Assembly (NCBI GenBank): GCA_963576735.1
Contig: OY755187.1
Location: 17,089,018 to 17,153,017, forward strand
Length of the DNA: 64,000 bases
From: Bedellia somnulentella
Taxonomy: Eukaryota > Arthropoda > Insecta > Lepidoptera > Bedelliidae
Direction: 5' to 3'
Below the pieces are notes generated by a model. The model was not told the origin of the DNA. It did not search any database and was given only the letters and a program-made list of their open reading frames with translations. Of the stretch, positions 9,530 through 20,887 are shown one piece after another; position 1 is the first letter of the stretch, and each line of letters begins with the position of its first letter. Position numbers and translations under genes: made by a program.

Positions 9530-12485
9530 ACTCCGAAGGTCCTCTGAAAGCAACCATATTAAAACCAAACAATCTACAAACATCACGCACAAAACTAAAG
9601 TCAAACCTATCCCTACTTCGACTGAACCAAGATATTTCAAAATATTATTCCAGAACTTTCAAAGCATAAATAACAAACAACATTTAATAGAAGCGTTTAT
9701 AGATGATGACCCATCATATCAAGCTATTTGTATATCGGAGTCTTGGCTAACGGATGAAAAGTTAGATCTAATACAGTTTTCTGGCTACAATATTGCATCA
9801 AATTTCAATAGAAGAGACCGAATTGGAGGTGGCGTATGTATACTATTACAAGACCATATTGAGTACGAAGAGGTAAAATCTATTTCAGATATATCTATTG
9901 AATATAACTTAGAACTATGCGCTGTTAAACTTCTAAAAGAAAATGTGTTATTGATCTGTGTTTACTGGAATGGATATAATGAGGATATTTATAACTCACA
10001 AATAGATCAGTTACTTACCCTATTGGATAAATCGTTTATTAAGACAGACATTGTTATAGGCGGTGATTTTAATATAGACATACTTCAAAATAAATCAAAA
10101 ACGTTTATAGAACTAATGTTAGAACACAACCTCACTCAACACATAAAGTCTCCAACACACTGTACAGAAACAAGTGCCAAATGTATAGATTTAATATTTA
10201 CAAATACCACCAAATATCATAAGTCATCTGTCACAAATTTAGGGTTTACTAGGCATATGGCTACAGAGCTCATACTAAAGATATCTCCCCCCCTTTCAGC
10301 TCAAAATGATGTTTGGTTCACAGAAAAGAGGTTATTTATAACTAAAAATATGGATCTTTTTAAAAGTAAACTAAAAAATATCAATTGGGAACAAATTTTA
10401 AACATTGATTCTAAAATTGACGACAACTACAACAACTTCAATAATATTTTAACAAAAATATTAAATGAGTGCATTCCAAAGAAAAAAATTAAATTAAAAT
10501 TTAAAAAGAAAAACCTATGGTTGACAACAGGCATCAAAACATCATGTCGCAATAAAAGATTTCTAAAATTACATACTCTACAAACGAAAAGTGAAATACT
10601 TCTTGAATATTATAAAAAATACGAAAAAATACTTAAAAAAACAGTAAATGCATCAAAAAAACAACAATTTATAAACCAAATGAAAACATCAAGTAATACA
10701 GCAAAAACAATGTGGAAAATAATTAATGAACGAACTAACAAAACTAAATTAAAAATAAAAGAAAACATTAAATTAAATTTCAAAGACAATGAAATTTCAG
10801 ATCCCCAAGATATTTCTGACTACTTTAATCATTATTTTGCATCGATAGGCGAAAATAACCAAGCGACCGCAAACGGCCGACCTGTTATCAACCCAACTAC
10901 GAACACAATGTTCCTGGACTTCGTTTCGTGCCAACAAGTCTACAAAATAATTAAAAAACTAAAAAATAAGAAAAGTTGTGGGACTGACGATTTTCCCCCA
11001 ATACTATTTAAACACTGCGCCGATGAACTAACTCTTCCTCTCTGTCTATTAATCAACCAATCATTTGAACAAGGCTCGTTTCCATCCCTTTTAAAAATAG
11101 CCCTAATCACCCCAGTTCACAAGAAAAAATCTAAGAATAACCCTGATCACTATCGTCCAATTGCAGTACTCCCTACAGCCGCTAAGGTATTTGAAATGGC
11201 AATTAACGTTCGTATCTACTCCTTTTGTGAAAAATTTAAAATATTTCATGAGTCCCAAAACGGTTTTCGGAAAAATCGATCAACGACATTAGCAGTCTTT
11301 AAATACACTCAAGATATTTTGAATATACTCTACAACAAAAATTATGCGATAGGTATATTAATAGACATGACTAAAGCCTACGACAAAGTACAATTTAATA
11401 TACTCCTAGAAAAACTTAACGGTATTGGGATAAGAGGGAAATCATACGAATGGCTAAAATCATACCTACAAAATCGGGAACAACACGTACAAATAGAACA
11501 CTTCAATACAAAAACAAAAGAAATAATATACTACAGATCAAAGAGCATAACAACTAATAATTCCATCCCCCAGGGCAGCGTAATTGGCTGCCTACTCTTC
11601 CTTATTTACATCAACGACTTACCAAAATCTCTCAGCGACTACTGCATCCTTTTTGCTGACGATATATCTATAGTCTCCTCTCACAAAAATGCTGATAACC
11701 TAAATATAAAACTAAAATCGTGCCTAGACAAAATATCCGACTGGATGACGGACCACAACCTCGAAATAAATACCCGAAAAACTAAATTAATTACTTTCCA
11801 TCCACCACAAAAAGAACCCCTCCAAATAAATTTTAGCTATAACAACGTTAAACTTGAAGCAGTTAAAGAAGCTACCTTACTAGGTATTACTCTGGACACG
11901 CACTTGAATTGGAAATCCCATATTGAAAAAACTAAAAATAAACTATCAAAATTTACGTATGCACTTAAAGAAGTAAAAAAATCTACTAATATTGACACGG
12001 CACTTTCCACATACTATGCATTTGCCCATTCTTGTCTTAGCTACGGGGTCATATTGTGGGGCAATAGCACAAATGTATCACAATTATTTACACAACAAAA
12101 AAAATTAGTTAGAATTATAGCAAACATAGAATCTACAGACAGTTGCAAACCCTTCTTCATCCAATTCAATATACTCACCCTCCCCTGTATCTACATCTTA
12201 GAAATTATCAAACTTGTTAGAAAATACCCCGACCTTTATAAAACTAGATCCTCCCAAAACCACCTATACTCATTTAGACACCCAAATAAACTTCAATTCC
12301 CACAAACTCGCATGGCTCTCCAATCATCAAATACATATATAATGTCTATAAAAATATATAATAAACTACCAGATAGCTATAAAAATATTACAAACGAACA
12401 GGCATTTATAAAAAAACTAAAAACCCTATTATTACAAAAAGCTTACTATAAGGTTGAAGAATTTTTGGATGAAAATATGTTTTAA
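9486..12485 (+). CDS. LINE-beta ORF2, endonuclease/reverse transcriptase
   Basis: The frame is open for 999 codons. The APE endonuclease shows QNFQSINNK, ISESWL, GGDFNID and TRHMATEL. The reverse transcriptase shows HYRPIAVLPTAAKVFE, GFRKNRST, GILIDMTKAYDKV (motif A), IPQGSVIGCLLF (motif B), ILFADDISIV (catalytic pair) and LLGITLDTHLNW. The protein would nick the target and copy the element RNA onto it. There is no in-frame ATG before ELMLEHN (about codon 210), inside the endonuclease, so translation probably depends on a +1 shift from ORF1, reinitiation or a non-AUG start. The given start is only the limit of the open frame. Confidence 0.88.
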   Translation, partial: WNRQPSTELIIFVTKLRRSSESNHIKTKQSTNITHKTKVKPIPTSTEPRYFKILFQNFQSINNKQHLIEAFIDDDPSYQAICISESWLTDEKLDLIQFSGYNIASNFNRRDRIGGGVCILLQDHIEYEEVKSISDISIEYNLELCAVKLLKENVLLICVYWNGYNEDIYNSQIDQLLTLLDKSFIKTDIVIGGDFNIDILQNKSKTFIELMLEHNLTQHIKSPTHCTETSAKCIDLIFTNTTKYHKSSVTNLGFTRHMATELILKISPPLSAQNDVWFTEKRLFITKNMDLFKSKLKNINWEQILNIDSKIDDNYNNFNNILTKILNECIPKKKIKLKFKKKNLWLTTGIKTSCRNKRFLKLHTLQTKSEILLEYYKKYEKILKKTVNASKKQQFINQMKTSSNTAKTMWKIINERTNKTKLKIKENIKLNFKDNEISDPQDISDYFNHYFASIGENNQATANGRPVINPTTNTMFLDFVSCQQVYKIIKKLKNKKSCGTDDFPPILFKHCADELTLPLCLLINQSFEQGSFPSLLKIALITPVHKKKSKNNPDHYRPIAVLPTAAKVFEMAINVRIYSFCEKFKIFHESQNGFRKNRSTTLAVFKYTQDILNILYNKNYAIGILIDMTKAYDKVQFNILLEKLNGIGIRGKSYEWLKSYLQNREQHVQIEHFNTKTKEIIYYRSKSITTNNSIPQGSVIGCLLFLIYINDLPKSLSDYCILFADDISIVSSHKNADNLNIKLKSCLDKISDWMTDHNLEINTRKTKLITFHPPQKEPLQINFSYNNVKLEAVKEATLLGITLDTHLNWKSHIEKTKNKLSKFTYALKEVKKSTNIDTALSTYYAFAHSCLSYGVILWGNSTNVSQLFTQQKKLVRIIANIESTDSCKPFFIQFNILTLPCIYILEIIKLVRKYPDLYKTRSSQNHLYSFRHPNKLQFPQTRMALQSSNTYIMSIKIYNKLPDSYKNITNEQAFIKKLKTLLLQKAYYKVEEFLDENMF

Positions 12486-12915
12486 AATAAATCCTACAAC
12501 CCTTTCACATTTCCATCTCTTCATCCTTCTACTACTTGCCTACCTCAATAAACATTCCTGTCTGCATAGTTTAAAATCTTCGTTACCAATATTATAATTT
12601 ATCATAAGTAAACCTATAAGTTAGCATCTTAAAGATCTTATTTAGACACTAAGAAAAATATATTATTAAGCTAAGAAAGAAGATTACCAAATTGATTTAT
12701 TATTATTATTCATTATTCTAGTCTCTTAAAATGTTCTTATTATCATTAAGTTTTCTTTTAAATTCTGTATAAAAACACTGTAAACTGTATGTTAATTTTA
12801 AGATAGTTATAAGATATTGCAGTGCCCTAACAGGGTTCATTGTCGGAACTTAATTAATATTTGTAACATCTTAATCTACCACAATGAAGCAATAAACGAT
12901 TTGAAGTTTGAAGTT

Positions 12916-13357
12916 TGGTTTCCGGAGACATCAACATTGACATTATAGCCACTAATAAGAATAACCACGATCCTTCTTCATATCTCACCACAATGGCATA
13001 TCACGCACTTCTTCCAGCTATTACTAAACCCACAAGAGAACATTCTTGTTTGGATCATGTTTTCATCAAAACTAGGTTACCGGCAATAGGTGTAGTATGT
13101 CACTCTGACATTACTGATCATGATTTGGTGTTGGCCGGTTTTCAACTAGAAAATAGACCAATACGCAGAGCGATAAAATCAATAGTCCAATTAGATTTTG
13201 CTGGGATCTTTGACTATAGTCAAAGGCTGGGATATTAAATGATTTGAAAACCATCGACTGGTCTGTTGTGTTGCATAATTCGGATGTGAACATTGCGGCA
13301 AGTACTTTCATGGATATATTGTCTCAAAGCATAAATAACAACAAATCTGTAAAAAAT
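12916..13357 (+). pseudogene. LINE-alpha ORF2, endonuclease part 2
   Basis: This continues the endonuclease after LINE-beta: GDINIDI carries the catalytic Asp/Asn, THEHSCLDHVF-type spacing follows, and HSDITDHDLVL carries the C-terminal SDH-like catalytic pair. A frameshift near 13210 (after FAGIFDYSQ) is followed by ILNDLKTIDWSVVL in another frame. The segment ends at NNNKSVKN, where an unidentified insertion begins. Confidence 0.78.
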
Positions 13358-15838
13358 CTATATATATGCATATTTTGTAATCTTGTAGTGTTTGCTTAGT
13401 CTGCGGTGCTAGTACGATAAGTAATGAAACACGTCGGGGCGCACGAGAAAGACGTTTTTGTCGATGCAGCCGTAGAGAAGATCCGTTTCTCGACCGTCGC
13501 TAGCACAGCATGTAAAATAAGCGTATGTTCAAGGGCGTGTGACGTCACTGAGCGAATGGTTTCGTGTTTTCTCGACGAGGGTAACGACAACTCCCTTCTT
13601 TTGCTAGCACAGTGTTACATTACGCGAAGACATATGTCGACGCTGCGACGACATAGTCATGATATTTCTCGTGGTGAGGTTGGGGTCACGACAACAAAAT
13701 ATAATTACGTAATTTTGTTATTAAGATACAAAAGTTACATTTTTCATAAAATTTTGAATGAGTATTACATATTTAAGTTTAAAACTGTAAACTTAGTAAA
13801 TTTTAATCGCGAAACATTGGTTTAAAATAGCACTACCACGCCTTTTTTGTTATTGTATATATTTATATTTATTTCACTCTAGATTTGTGAGTTTTAGTTT
13901 AAAATTCGTAACTGTTTTATTATTTAAGGTGCAGTGTATGTTTTAAATACCACTACCTTATCTCTTTTCACGTCAATGATTATGGAATATATTTTTAAAT
14001 AAAGTTTCAAAATGATTTGTTATTTTTAGTTTGAAACTGTACTAAATTACAATTAGTTTTAGATTTTTTTGCTGTTACGCTGTGCATCGGTTTAAAAAAG
14101 CACCACCCATCTTTCGTGTCATTATTTTGTTTATCAATATTTTTTCTGAAGTTTGACTTGGGAAACATGAAATTTTGTTCAAGTCTGTTGGCACAAGCCA
14201 ATCACAATAAAACTTTTGCGTCGGTTTTAAAAAGCGCTACCCCATTTCGTTTTGCCAAGTTCGAGATGTTAATACAACTTTCTTACATAATTATTATCGA
14301 CCAATTTTCGATTCACATTTAATCATTAAATTGTCGCTTGTAAACTTTACCCTCTTTTATTTTGCCGCAATTTTCTAACTATTAAAATATGCAGGCACAG
14401 CTATTTTACCACAGCATCAGCATTATGCTGGGCAACAAAATTGCCCCAAGGTTGCAATCTATATATTGCTTTAGCAATACACTTGATGGCAATATGTTCA
14501 TATATATGATAACAGGAAATAGGTGTTTGGAATAAAAAACAAGGATTCGAAAAGAAGACATTTATTTATATTATATATATTTATTGTTGAACACATGTAA
14601 GGCCACTTTTGTAAAATCGACACAAAGCAATATCTCAAAATTATTCAACAGCAACACATAGTTATAGTGTAGTAGTCTATTAAATGACAATACAAAGCAA
14701 TGTTTAAAACTAACTACCAAATTAATCTATATTATAGTAGTGCATGCAACTATATAAATATATTTTAACCCCAACCGCACAGCTATACAAATAATTGAGG
14801 TAGCATTTTAACTTACACAGTAATAATACAAAACTTTATTAAAAACTCACACATAATAAGAGTTGCATTTAAAGGACTATTGTATCATGCTTGTCTTATT
14901 TGATACACTTACTTACAATATGTTACCAATACTGACTAACTAAAATGTTTTTAATTCATCAAGACATACTCATTTCAGTTACACACAGTATAGTAGTTCA
15001 CTATTTAACTAAAACTAAATTAGCAAAACAAATTTGCAACTGCAACACTTATATACTATTCAGAAGCTTCTCGGTCTTATTAGAGGACATTCAAAGTAAG
15101 ATGGGTATATTATATATATATGATAGTCCTTTTCCGCAATGTTCTGAAAATAAAGAAAATATGCATTAGTTACTTCGGTGATTCTAAGTATAATCTAGTC
15201 ATAACACCTCCATTCATAACCTTACGATGGGGTACAGAGATCATGTGTACTGCTCAACATGGTCACCTAACGTTCATATTTAGGTGTCAATGCCTAGATG
15301 AAGCTGTACTTGTACATACATGAACAATACTTAATTAAATGAACTGAGAAGTTTTGGCTAGATATATATACCCTGTTTTATACAAAATAATGTGATTTAT
15401 AGCCATGAGTATAGGTATGGTGTGGCATAGGTAAGTATAAGTGTTATGTCTATTCCAAAATAAGATTGAGGAGTAATATTTAATTATTGGTTTAACTACT
15501 TATTTCATATCATCGTCAATACATACATAAGATCGCGTCAAAAGTTCTCACTGGGGAGGGCAGATACTATCAATCATTAATAATAAAAAAAAACTTTATT
15601 GCAACAATTACAATACAGTTTACAGAAATGTATAAAATGTATATATTGTCAGAAATTACAACTGATGTATAATTGTTTTGTTTTCATTAGTTATTTAATT
15701 TGCGTTTTTCTGTATCGTCTGTATATCAATTGGTAGAAACTTTATAGGTCAAGAACTTCTCTGTATTTTTGTCTTATTTGAAATATTGTGTACCGTTTGT
15801 TTCTCAAATAAATAAATAAATAAATAAATAAATAAAAG
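13358..15838. mobile_element. Unidentified 2.5 kb insertion in LINE-alpha
   Basis: It interrupts LINE-alpha between SVKN and LSRSKQTIAPW. The part at 13400-13690 is CpG-rich with a 133-codon open frame (13424-13825) of no recognised family. It is followed by degenerate tandem repeats and then AT-rich DNA. At 15570-15610 there is what looks like the reversed 3' end of a LINE. The right edge is an (AAAT)n run (15809-15836) like a non-LTR tail. It is probably composite. No target duplication could be fixed. Confidence 0.5.
13815..14330 (+). repeat. Degenerate tandem repeat, about 130-150 bp units
   Basis: A recurring motif, 'tttaaaatagcactaccacg' and variants (at about 13821, 13940, 14090 and 14224), marks four diverged units. 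Each is followed by a T-rich stretch and then 'tttagtttaaaac'-like sequence. No coding potential is seen. Confidence 0.55.
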
Positions 15839-16127
15839 TTAAGCCGATCTAAACAAACTATCGCACCATGGATGACGACGGGGATCTTACGCTGTGCAAG
15901 ACACAAAGACCACCTTCACCATCTTACCAAAAAGTATCCTAATGACTTGGTATTGAATATATCATACCGGAGATATAGAAATTATTATTCTTCCTTAGTC
16001 CGAAGACTAAAATCAGATTACGATTCCCAAAGCATTTTGTCGAACTCTACGAATCCTAAAAAACTGTGGTACTCTATTAAAAAAGTATGCCACCTAAATC
16101 CCAAGAAATCCTCAGCCTCTCAACTTA
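15839..16127 (+). pseudogene. LINE-alpha ORF2, endonuclease-RT linker part 1
   Basis: The frame gives LSRSKQTIAPWMTTGI and later YRRYRNYYSSLVRRLK and NPKKLWYSIKK, the linker typical of CR1/Jockey ORF2 proteins. It stops at SASQL, where Helitron H1-a is inserted, and continues at 17133. Confidence 0.8.
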
Positions 16128-17132
16128 TCTATACTTATAATAAATCTGTAGAGAGGTCAATTCTGTACATGAAATATATTTTCAAAATAACTATCAGGGG
16201 GTGATTAGGGATCAATACTGATGCCAAAAATGCAATCAGTAAAATTTTTGTCTGTCTGTCTGTCTGTCGGTTTGTATGTGCCTTATGGAAACAAAAACTA
16301 CGCGACGGATTTTAACGAAACTTGGTCCAATTATTCTTCATACTCCTGGGCAGGTTTTTGTATACTTTTCAGAAGAGTAGTAAAGGGGAATTTTGGAAAA
16401 TTTTGGGAAAACGGGAGAAGTTACTCCATGTTTTAAGCTTCCGTCGCGTGTGCAGCCTTAATGGTTAAACTTATATAGAAATCATGTATCACGGAAATAT
16501 TCTTCATAAAGGAAATTTTTCTTTCCTTTATTTATTAGTAATAATCCCTACATGAGGTTTTCATGAACAAAAAGATTTAAATTATTCTTCATAAAATTTT
16601 TAAAAAAAATCCACAACAATTTATGTCTATCTTTTATGGTTGACTCACAATAACACGTGTAATTCCTGATAGCTTAGCAGTTCGGAAAATTCTGATTATA
16701 TTTGTTTACTCTTACGTTTGTAAACCTCTCACTCATCCCTAATTTAAAAAAGGTAACATTATTACCTATTCAATAAAAAAAGAATCATAGAAATCGGTAG
16801 AGAAACACCGAAATTATACATAAAATAAGCCATCGCGCCCGTGACCAAAACCAAATCTTTACTAATTTACATATAACATACTAGATGGCGCCAGTAGTTG
16901 CATCTTACATCCCCTAATGATTTCTTTTTTAGATTGTTATAAATACTTCATAGCGTTTTATTCCAAAATTTGCTATTAAACGGAAATACTGAATCGTTCA
17001 TAAAAGCGATTCAATTTAATAAATTGAAAACATTGCGCTAAATTTCACAATGCTTGAGCAGTGACGGAAGAAAGAAACCTCAGATATTTAAAAAAACAAC
17101 GCTACCCGTGCGAAGCTGGGCCGATCCGCTAG
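16128..17132 (+). mobile_element. Helitron H1-a, non-autonomous
   Basis: The 5' end is TCTATACTTATAATAAATC and the 3' end is GATCCGCTAG, placed between A (16127) and T (17133). A GTCT microsatellite lies near the 5' end. It has no coding sequence. Removing it restores LINE-alpha as SASQL-ITNKSDGLN. The family has four further copies (17407, 22709, 46050, 63209). This copy carries a 73 bp SINE piece at 16511. Confidence 0.9.
16511..16583 (+). mobile_element. SINE-1, 5'-truncated copy
   Basis: This 73 bp insertion in H1-a is flanked by a 12 bp duplication ATTCTTCATAAA (16499-16510 and 16584-16595). The uninterrupted equivalent is near 63571-63582. It contains only the body seen reversed at 28-107 and lacks the tRNA-like head. 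Confidence 0.85.
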
Positions 17133-17406
17133 TTACTAATAAATCAGATGGACTTAATACTTTAAACGAATGCAACACTTTCTTCTCATCTGTTGGTCAG
17201 AAACTAGCCAACAGGATCCTTGAAAATTTAAATTCAACTGAGCAAGAGCTCACGTTAAAAACTAGCCTCACTAACGGCCCCTGTGCTACTCTATTTCTTG
17301 CCCCCGCGGATGCGGAGGAGGTGGCTGCATTAATTGACCTTTTAGATAACAACAGTTCCCCAGACCTAGACGGTGTTACTAGTATGCTCATCAAATATAT
17401 TAAAGA
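17133..17406 (+). pseudogene. LINE-alpha ORF2, linker part 2
   Basis: The frame continues as ITNKSDGLNTLNECNTFFSS and FLAPADAEEVAALIDLLDNN, then SPDLDGVTSMLIKYIKD, the usual run-in to the reverse transcriptase. It is cut at KYIKD by the reversed Helitron H1-b and continues at 18381. Confidence 0.82.
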
Positions 17407-18223
17407 CTAGTGGATCGTCCCAGCTTCGCACGGGTAGCGTTGTTTTTTTAAATATCTGAGGTTTCTTTCTTCAGTCACTGCTCAAGCATTGTAAAATTCA
17501 GCGCAATGTTTTCAATTTATTAAATTTATAGCACTCCCTAAACATTGTAGTTTTATGATTTTAAATGCGCTTTGATGAACGGTTCAGTATTTCCGTTTAA
17601 TAGCAAATTTTGGAATAAAATGCTATGAAGTATTTATAACATCTAAAAAATAAATCGTTACGTGATGTAGGATGCACCTACTGGCACCATCTAGTATGTT
17701 ATATGTAAATTAGTAAAGATTTGGTTTTGATCACGGGCGCGATGGCTTATTTTATGTATAATTTCGGTGTTTGTCTACCGATTTCTATGATTCTTTCTTT
17801 ATTGAATAGGTAATAATGTTACCTTTTTTAAATTAGGGATGAGTGAGAGGTTTACAAACGTAAGAATAAACAAATTTAATCAGAATGTTCCGAACTGCTA
17901 AGCTATCAGGAATTACACGTGTTATTGTGAGTTAACCGTAAAAGATAGACATAAACTGCTGAGGATTTTTTTTTAGATAATTTTATGAAGAATATTTCCA
18001 TCACACATGATTTCTATGTAAGTTTAACCATTGAGGCTGCACACGCGACGGAAGCTTAAAAAATGGAGTAACTTCTCCCGTTTTCCCAAAATTTCCCAAA
18101 ATTCCCCTTTAGTACTCTGCTGGAAAGTATACAAAAACCTGCGCAGGTGTATGAAGAATAATTGTACCAAGTTTCGTTAAAATCCGTCGAGTAGTTTTTG
18201 TTTCCATAAGGAACATACAAACC

Positions 18224-18261
<38 letters not shown>

Positions 18262-18380
18262 AATTTTACTGATTGCATTTTTGGCATCAGTATCGATCCC
18301 TAATCACCACCTGATGGTTATTTTGAAAATATATTTCATGTACAGAATTGACCTCTCTACAGATTTATTATAAGTATAGA
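17407..18380 (-). mobile_element. Helitron H1-b, non-autonomous
   Basis: The reversed 3' end begins CTAGTGGATCG after A (17406), and the reversed 5' end closes with AAGTATAGA before T (18381). It carries the GACA/GTCT microsatellite and no genes. Excision rejoins LINE-alpha in frame as KYIKD-VIVTPLTHIFN. Confidence 0.9.
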
Positions 18381-18540
18381 TGTTATCGTAACTCCTTTGA
18401 CACACATCTTCAACTTGAGCATTGAGACAGGTTGTTTCCCAGATGTCTGGAAAACTGCCGTCGCCGTCGTGACGCCGGTTCATAAATCAGGTAACAAACA
18501 AATTCCCTCAAACTACAGGCCAATTTCCCTGCTCAGCATT
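18381..18540 (+). pseudogene. LINE-alpha ORF2, start of reverse transcriptase
   Basis: It encodes THIFNLSIETGCFPDVWK, AVVTPVHKSG and SNYRPISLLSI, the first conserved blocks of the LINE reverse transcriptase. LINE-gamma is inserted after LLSI; the next residues, LSKLLER, lie at 25606-25627. Confidence 0.85.
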
Positions 18541-18788
18541 AAAAAGATAAAAAAAGATAAAAAATATTTATTTCAAAATAAAAAGAATTGTTCTCTATTT
18601 TTTGAACGTCACAAACTTACGTATAAGTTAAATCTTACTCTACTGACTCTACTTCGGATTCGGAAGGTGTATTGTTGCGAGAAGAACCCGTAAGAAACTC
18701 AGCAACACACATCTTTTCTTAGTCAAATTACAATATTGGTGTATGTCTGGAAATATCCTGAATAGAGCCCTGGTGACACCAAGCAGTT

Positions 18789-20445
18789 TCATCTATCATT
18801 ATAATCATTTAAACTGTAATAAGCTTTTAAATGAAGACTGCGTTTTATAATTACTTTGAATTTCTTTTCTGTTAGATTCAAAATGTCATCAGGTATTTTA
18901 TTATAAAATTTTACACATAACCCCATAAAAGATGTATTTATTTTTGACAATCTGTACTTTTGAATTGAAATTTTATTATTATCTCTAAGACTTCTAGTAT
19001 GTCTGTCACATTTTTTGGAAAATGCTTTCAAATTTTTTCTCACATACATGATGTTTTCATAAATATATTGACATGGCAGTGTCATTATATTTATGGTTTT
19101 AAACAATTCTCTAAGGGAATCTCGTGAACCTAAATTATAAATAGCTCTTATTGCTCTTTTCTGTAAAATGAATATTGACCCAACATCAGCAGCTCTGCCC
19201 CAGAGTAAAATGCCATAAGACATGATGCTATGAAAATAACTATAGTAAACTAAACGAGCGGTCTGTACATCAGTTAAATGTCTTATCTTTCTAACGGCAT
19301 AGGCAGCACTGCTTAGCCTGCCAGCTAGCGCGCTAATGTGGGGTCCCCATTGGAGCTTTGAGTCCAGATGTATCCCTAAGAAAACTGCGCTATCCGTAAA
19401 TGGTAATTTTTCATTATTTAATGTAATTTCATTATCAACACTTTTAACATTTGGTAATGCAAATTTAATACATTTGGTTTTTTTGGCATTTAGTACAAGA
19501 TTATTTGAAGCAAACCATGTTTGAATTTGGGAAACTGCATTATTTACATCGTCAATATTTTCCGAATTCCTTTTAACGTCAAAAATTAAAGAAGTATCAT
19601 CAGCAAATAATACTATTTCAGACCTTTTCTCGACCATGAACGGCAAATCATTAATATATACTAGAAACAAAAATGGGCCTAATATAGATCCCTGTGGAAC
19701 ACCTATTTTTACATGAGTTCCAGATGATTTTATTTTATCGATTTGCACTTTTTGTATTCGATCTGAGAAGTAGGACTTTATTAATTTAAGTGCGTCACCT
19801 TCGATGCCATAATGTCCCAATTTTATGAATAAAATATTATGATCTGCACAATCAAAAGCCTTTGTAAGATCGCAGAACAAACCGATTGCATCATTCTTAA
19901 GTTCCCACGAACCAAAAATATGTTTAATTAGGGCAACGCCTGCGTCAGTGGTAGAGCGGCCTTTCGTGAAACCAAATTGTTTAGGGTGAAACAAATTGTT
20001 GGAACTAAAATGCAAGAGCAGTTGATTAAGCATAAGTTTTTCAAATATTTTACTCATAACCGGTAGTATAGATATAGGCCTATAACCTTCAGGATTATTT
20101 TTATCACCTCCAGATTTTAGTAAAGGTACAATTTTACTATGTTTCATGAGATCTGGGAAGATACCATTACTTATACATTCATTAAATATTTTCGCTAAAT
20201 AAGGAGCTATTATTACAATAAAATTATGGCATACTTTTACTGACATACCCCAGATATCCTCAGAATTTTTCAATTTCAGTGATTTAAACACTTTAATGAT
20301 ATCTTCGGGACTGACAACTTTAAAATTAAATATAGATTTACAAATTGCAACGTTTTGTTGCAACAGCTCTTGAGCTAACGTAGCAGATGAATTTAAGTGT
20401 TCAGTGGTCTTAAAAGGTATATCAGCAATAGTATATTTCATTACT
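18789..20445 (-). pseudogene. LINE-gamma ORF2, reverse transcriptase part
   Basis: About 550 codons are open. The domain shows GYRPISILPVMSKIFEK, FGFTKGRSTTDAGV, IGLFCDLTKAFDCAD (motif A), GVPQGSILGPFLF (motif B), IVLFADDTSLIF (catalytic pair), LNAKKTKCI and FLGIHLDSKLQWGPH. The C-terminus has the hydrophobic SYGILLWG block usual in this group. It is separated from its endonuclease by the insertion at 20446-21074, so it is a broken gene although this half is intact. Confidence 0.88.
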
Positions 20446-20452
20446 AGTACGG

Positions 20453-20548
20453 AATGGCTGTCATTGCAAAGAGTTCCGACAAATGTCTACCCGAGCCGAA
20501 GGCGAGGGTTGACAGTCGGAACGAGTTGCAATGACGGTTCCGTACGTG
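20453..20548. repeat. Near-palindrome of about 95 bp
   Basis: The halves pair around GCC-GAAGGC: TACGGAAT/GGTTCCGTA at the outside, TGTCATTGCAA/TTGCAATGACG next, then GTTCCGAC/GTCGGAAC and GAGCC/GAGGG inside. Small bulges separate the blocks. Confidence 0.75.
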
Positions 20549-20843
20549 TACTGAACGACTATTTTTAATACAGTTGCGAAAAAATTAAGCAATTTAACAA
20601 AACAACTAAACTCCCAAAGATTATTTCTGGAAAATGGCGACATTTTTTCTTCACTTATTGTGGTAGGCAAAGGAAACTATGCCCATACAGCCAAGTCTTA
20701 TGTATAATTTTTTTGTTGATATGAAATGAAAATGAAATTTAATGAGTTATAATGTAATGAAACCTAACCTCACTAATTCTATCAAATCATTAAATCAGAT
20801 ATCGAAACAAATTAGTCGATTTTGCCTATTATTTTGTTGTTGT

Positions 20844-20887
20844 TGATTCATGTTAATACGACCTATGCCACGTATTAACATGAATCA
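20844..20887. repeat. Perfect 17 bp hairpin, 10 base loop
   Basis: TGATTCATGTTAATACG pairs exactly with CGTATTAACATGAATCA around the loop ACCTATGCCA. No T run follows in either direction that would suggest a terminator. Confidence 0.9.

Larger units (their letters stand above)
7918..12915 (+). mobile_element. LINE-beta, full-length CR1-group LINE
   Basis: The element is 4,998 bp and flanked by a 7 bp target duplication TGGTTTC (7911-7917 and 12916-12922). It has a 382 bp leader, two open frames and a 3' end made of a short repeat (GAAGTTT-type units after AATAAA) instead of a poly-A tail. Removing it restores the LINE-alpha frame exactly (NVMVS-GDINID). Both ORFs are uninterrupted, which makes it the best-preserved element in the window and a relatively young one. 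Confidence 0.88.

Noticed and set aside
13424..13825. 133-codon frame as a gene
   Set aside because: No recognisable domain or homologue within the window, and it lies in an insertion of unknown type. It is kept as an open question in the unidentified insertion.
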